Positions 61,111 through 64,000 of a stretch of 64,000 bases of DNA are shown piece after piece. The DNA comes from Bacteroidota bacterium (GTDB lineage: Bacteria > Bacteroidota > Bacteroidia > Chitinophagales > LD1), in NCBI GenBank assembly GCA_947475165.1, contig CANJLD010000004.1, positions 73,791 through 137,790 on the forward strand. The letters run 5' to 3'. The position numbers and the translations under genes are program-made. Each line of letters starts with the position of its first letter. The stretch's first letter is position 1. The notes under the pieces are model-generated. The model saw nothing but the letters and a program-made list of their open reading frames with translations, was not told where the DNA came from and did not search any database.

Positions 61111-63765
61111 ATGAAAAAGGTCTTAATAGGTTTGGCGGTTTTTATACTGCTGTTAGTGGCAGCGGTAGTGGCTGTTCCGTTTTTATTTAAAGACAAAATA
61201 AACGCGCGCGTAAAAGAAGAAATAAATAACAGGTTAAATGCGAAAGTAGATTATGGCGATTTCAGCCTCTCGCTCATCCGCAGTTTCCCTAACTTCAGTT
61301 TTTCGTTGAATGAGTTAAGTGTAGTGGGTATAGATTCGTTTAAAGGCGATACGCTCATCTACACGAAGAACTTCAACTTCACCGTTGACCTGATGAGCGT
61401 AATAAAAGGAGAGAAGTATAAACTGCTTGCGCTTAATTTGATTGAGCCAAACATTAATGCGAAAGTTAATTACGATGGCAAGGCAAACTGGGATATAGTA
61501 AAGCCAACCAAAGACAAAGCTGCAGCAACGGAAAGCTCTGCCTTCTCGCTTGAGATAAAGAAATACAAAATAGAAAGTGGCAACATTACCTACGATGACA
61601 AAGCCGGTGCATCGTATGCCGAAATACACGATTTAGATTTTGAAGGTAGCGGCAATGTAACCGATGCGCTCTACGATTTTGTTACCAAAACAAGTATTGC
61701 AGAGCTTACCTATAAAAGCGGAGCGGTAGCTTACATAAGTAAAGCAAAGCTGAATGCCGATGTAAATATTTCGGTAGATAATGCTGCCAGCAAATACACG
61801 TTTAAAGAAAACACCATCAGCCTGAACGACCTTGCGTTGCAGTTTGATGGTTTTGTGCAGACCAAGAAAGACGCGACTGCATTGGATGTAGCTTTCAAAT
61901 CAAAGCAAACAGAGTTCAAAAGCATTCTCTCGCTCATTCCTGCGGTTTACAAAAAAGATTTTGATAAGATAAAGACCAGCGGCTCACTCGCGCTTGATGG
62001 AAAAGTAAAAGGTGAAATGAAAGGTGAAAGCTATCCTTCATTTAACCTAAACCTGAAAGTAAACAACGGTATGTTTCAATACCCCGACCTACCGGTGGCA
62101 GTGAAGAACATTTTTATTGCATCCAATATTTCAAAAGCCGAAGGCGGATTGGATTTAACGGTGGTTGATGTTTCAAAGCTTCACCTGGAAGCAGGAAGCG
62201 ACCCGATAGATGCAAAGATAAATGTGCGCACACCGGTGAGCGACCCGAATGTAATTGCCAACATTGTAGGCAGAATGGATTTGGCAAACGTGCCTAAGTT
62301 CTATCCTATAGAAGGTTTAAAAACCATCAGCGGTTTGCTGAATCTGAGCCTTGATTTTAAAGGAAAGAAAAGCGATGTAGACAAAAAGAATTACGAAGCC
62401 ATTAAAGCAGCCGGTAACATGAAGGTGACCAATTTAGTGTATGACACTAAGGAAACACCTATGCCGGTGCGGGTAATGGATATGCAAATGACTTTTAATC
62501 CGCAGAACGTTACGCTCAACAGTTTCTCTTCGGCAATCGGCAAAAGCGATTTCAACGCCACCGGTACGCTCGATAACTTTATGGCGTATGCTTTTGGCAA
62601 AGGCGATTTAGTGGGCAATATCAATCTCCGCTCATCGCAGTTTGATGCTAACGAATGGCTGAAGAAAGATGAAACACCGGCAACCGGTGCCGCAAAACCT
62701 AAAACAGTTGACACGGCAAAAACAGAATACTTTAAAGTGCCTGCGCATATTGACTTTACAGCCAACTCGCAAATAGGAAAAATACTTTACGAGAAAATTG
62801 TTTTAGAAAATGCGAAGGGGCAAATAATTATTAAAGACGAAGCCATTAACCTGAACGACATTTTTGCTAATCTCTTAGGAGGCAATGCTACTATTTCGGC
62901 TAAATACGATACTAAGGGCAGAACGCATCCCGATGTAACGTTTACTTACGACATCAACAATTTCGACTTTCAGCAAACCTATAAAGCAGTGGGCATGAGC
63001 GAAAAACTGGCACCGGTTATCAAATATGTGCAGGGTAATTTCAGCAGCGATTTAAAAGGCTCCGGTAAACTGAACAGCGATATGAGTGTAGATTATAACT
63101 CACTCGTTGGCGATGGTAAGGTTGAAATACCATCTGCAAAAATTGTCGGTCTACCTATTCTTCAAAAAATAACCGAGGTGGCAAAAATTCCTGCGCTTCA
63201 AAATCTTGAATTGAAGAATGCATTCACGGTTCTCAAATTTAAAGACGGTCGCGTGAACGTTGACCCTACTGATTTAAAATTCGGCAACGGCTACAATGTA
63301 AACGTAAAAGGCAGCAACGGTTTCGACCAAAGCATTGATTATGATATGCGCATGGATGTGCCTACTAAAGATTTAGGCGGTGCCGGTGCATTGGCACAAA
63401 GCTATCTGTCAAAGATACCGGGCCTGGGTGCTAAAGTTCCCGATATCCTTAATTTCACTTTCAAGGTAACCGGTACTACTTCCAAGCCACAGGTAAAACT
63501 TTCGAATGTGAGCGCAGGCGGTGGCGGCTCTGTAAAAGATATAGTTACCAATACCGTAAACGATTTAAAAGCAAAGGCAGAGGAAGAGGCGAAGAAACAA
63601 GCGGAGGAGTTGAAGAAGAAAGCAGAAGAGGAATTAAACAAACAGAAAGCAGAGCTGGAAAAGAAAGCCCGCGAAGCAGCCGAAAAAGCGAAGAAGGAAG
63701 CAGAAGAAAAAGCAAAGAAAGCCTTGCAGGACAAAGCGAAAGATATTTTCAAATTCCCTCATTGA
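61111..63765 (+). CDS. AsmA-like membrane-anchored envelope protein
   Basis: 884 residues. An N-terminal transmembrane helix (LIGLAVFILLLVAAVVAVPF) is followed by a long periplasmic beta-rich region with AsmA-like repeated motifs (FPNFSFSLNELSVVG, DFKGKKSDVDKKNYEAIKAA, LRSSQFDANEWLKKD and PTDLKFGNGYNVNVKGSN). The C-terminal ~70 residues are a charged Lys/Glu/Ala coiled coil (AEEEAKKQAEELKKKAEEEL). AsmA family proteins take part in outer membrane lipid transport and assembly. It is followed 9 bases later by cdd. A TACATTAG box at 61085-61092 is a possible -7 element. Confidence 0.9.
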   Translation: MKKVLIGLAVFILLLVAAVVAVPFLFKDKINARVKEEINNRLNAKVDYGDFSLSLIRSFPNFSFSLNELSVVGIDSFKGDTLIYTKNFNFTVDLMSVIKGEKYKLLALNLIEPNINAKVNYDGKANWDIVKPTKDKAAATESSAFSLEIKKYKIESGNITYDDKAGASYAEIHDLDFEGSGNVTDALYDFVTKTSIAELTYKSGAVAYISKAKLNADVNISVDNAASKYTFKENTISLNDLALQFDGFVQTKKDATALDVAFKSKQTEFKSILSLIPAVYKKDFDKIKTSGSLALDGKVKGEMKGESYPSFNLNLKVNNGMFQYPDLPVAVKNIFIASNISKAEGGLDLTVVDVSKLHLEAGSDPIDAKINVRTPVSDPNVIANIVGRMDLANVPKFYPIEGLKTISGLLNLSLDFKGKKSDVDKKNYEAIKAAGNMKVTNLVYDTKETPMPVRVMDMQMTFNPQNVTLNSFSSAIGKSDFNATGTLDNFMAYAFGKGDLVGNINLRSSQFDANEWLKKDETPATGAAKPKTVDTAKTEYFKVPAHIDFTANSQIGKILYEKIVLENAKGQIIIKDEAINLNDIFANLLGGNATISAKYDTKGRTHPDVTFTYDINNFDFQQTYKAVGMSEKLAPVIKYVQGNFSSDLKGSGKLNSDMSVDYNSLVGDGKVEIPSAKIVGLPILQKITEVAKIPALQNLELKNAFTVLKFKDGRVNVDPTDLKFGNGYNVNVKGSNGFDQSIDYDMRMDVPTKDLGGAGALAQSYLSKIPGLGAKVPDILNFTFKVTGTTSKPQVKLSNVSAGGGGSVKDIVTNTVNDLKAKAEEEAKKQAEELKKKAEEELNKQKAELEKKAREAAEKAKKEAEEKAKKALQDKAKDIFKFPH

Positions 63766-63774
63766 TAAAATACT

Positions 63775-64000
63775 ATGAAAGAGAAAGAACTCAAATTCAC
63801 TCTCCGTGTTTTCGAAAATGTAAATGAGCTTTCAAAAGAAGATGCTTTGCTTCTTGCCTCTGCAAAGAGTGCGTTGAAAGATTCTTACTCTCCGTATTCA
63901 AACTTTAAAGTTGCAGCAACGGTTCTTCTCGCAAATGGCGAAACCGTTACCGGTACCAATCAGGAGAACGCTGCCTTTCCTGTAGGCATTTGTGCGGAGG
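63775..64000 (+). CDS. cdd: Cytidine deaminase, 5' part
   Basis: The 75 residues up to the window edge match cytidine deaminase: SALKDSYSPYSNFKVAATVL and the zinc/proton-shuttle motif NQENAAFPVGICAE, with the catalytic Glu and first zinc Cys. It deaminates (deoxy)cytidine in pyrimidine salvage. The rest, with the second Cys pair, is outside the window. It lies 9 bases after the AsmA-like gene and is probably co-transcribed. Confidence 0.93.
   Translation, partial: MKEKELKFTLRVFENVNELSKEDALLLASAKSALKDSYSPYSNFKVAATVLLANGETVTGTNQENAAFPVGICAE

Overview
The window is a chromosomal segment of a Bacteroidota bacterium. Evidence: secreted proteins with type IX secretion (T9SS) C-terminal sorting domains, SprB-type adhesin repeats, Bacteroidota-restricted families (Omp28, DUF6029, DUF4476, DUF5713), the gene order pheT - coiled-coil gene - zapA - rny, no Shine-Dalgarno signals, and promoters of the Bacteroidota TTTG-N19-TAnnTTTG type (best example ahead of rpsO). 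GC content is moderate. The genes look like the Chitinophagales/Sphingobacteriales side of the phylum, but the species cannot be named from sequence alone. No phage, insertion sequence, rRNA, tRNA or CRISPR array was found.

Layout. 1-2864: 5' part of a giant lectin/PKD/SprB-repeat surface protein (minus strand, leaves the window). 2996-7755: rny, zapA, a coiled-coil gene and pheT. 7819-11081: Omp28 lipoprotein and DUF6029 protein, divergent from a TlpA-type thioredoxin. 11193-17611: dnaG, a secreted purple-acid-phosphatase-like enzyme, rpsO and pnp. 17789-20137: tyrosine degradation pair hmgA-hppD. 20144-21912: phosphate transporter with its DUF47 partner. 22080-29084: DUF4197 lipoprotein, LamG/T9SS protein, ffh, and a collagen-like protein ending in a cupredoxin domain. 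29184-33161: multi-PAS histidine kinase and an isolated nuoF. 33201-35655: small accessory stretch with an orphan gene, a helix-turn-helix gene, a 5 x 41-bp palindromic tandem array and a DUF4476 lipoprotein. 35707-40412: M48 protease, Nudix hydrolase, pyrE, pyrB, pyrR and a SWIB-domain protein with a histone-like tail. 40637-44591: T9SS protein, then nth - cation efflux - methyltransferase - Nudix on one strand. 44741-50839: PCMD/SprB T9SS protein, a secreted copper monooxygenase-like protein, methyltransferase, DUF5713, VOC and small lipoprotein genes. 50913-57523: hypothetical gene, lysophosphatidate-type acyltransferase, pdxJ, TolB-like and TPR lipoproteins, thrS. 57578-64000: putative protease, a VapBC-like toxin-antitoxin pair, an 11 x 21-bp minisatellite, carboxylesterase, an AsmA-like protein and the start of cdd.

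Most of the window is core metabolism and information processing in short operons, interleaved with cell-surface proteins exported by T9SS (its machinery is not in the window). The most unusual features are the 41-bp palindromic array beside a helix-turn-helix gene (34378-34582), a roughly tenfold excess of the palindrome ACCGGT, a C8 tract inside the signal-peptide codons of the Omp28 gene, the collagen-cupredoxin fusion, the secreted PHM-like copper protein, the heptad-encoding minisatellite and a structured intergenic element upstream of pdxJ.
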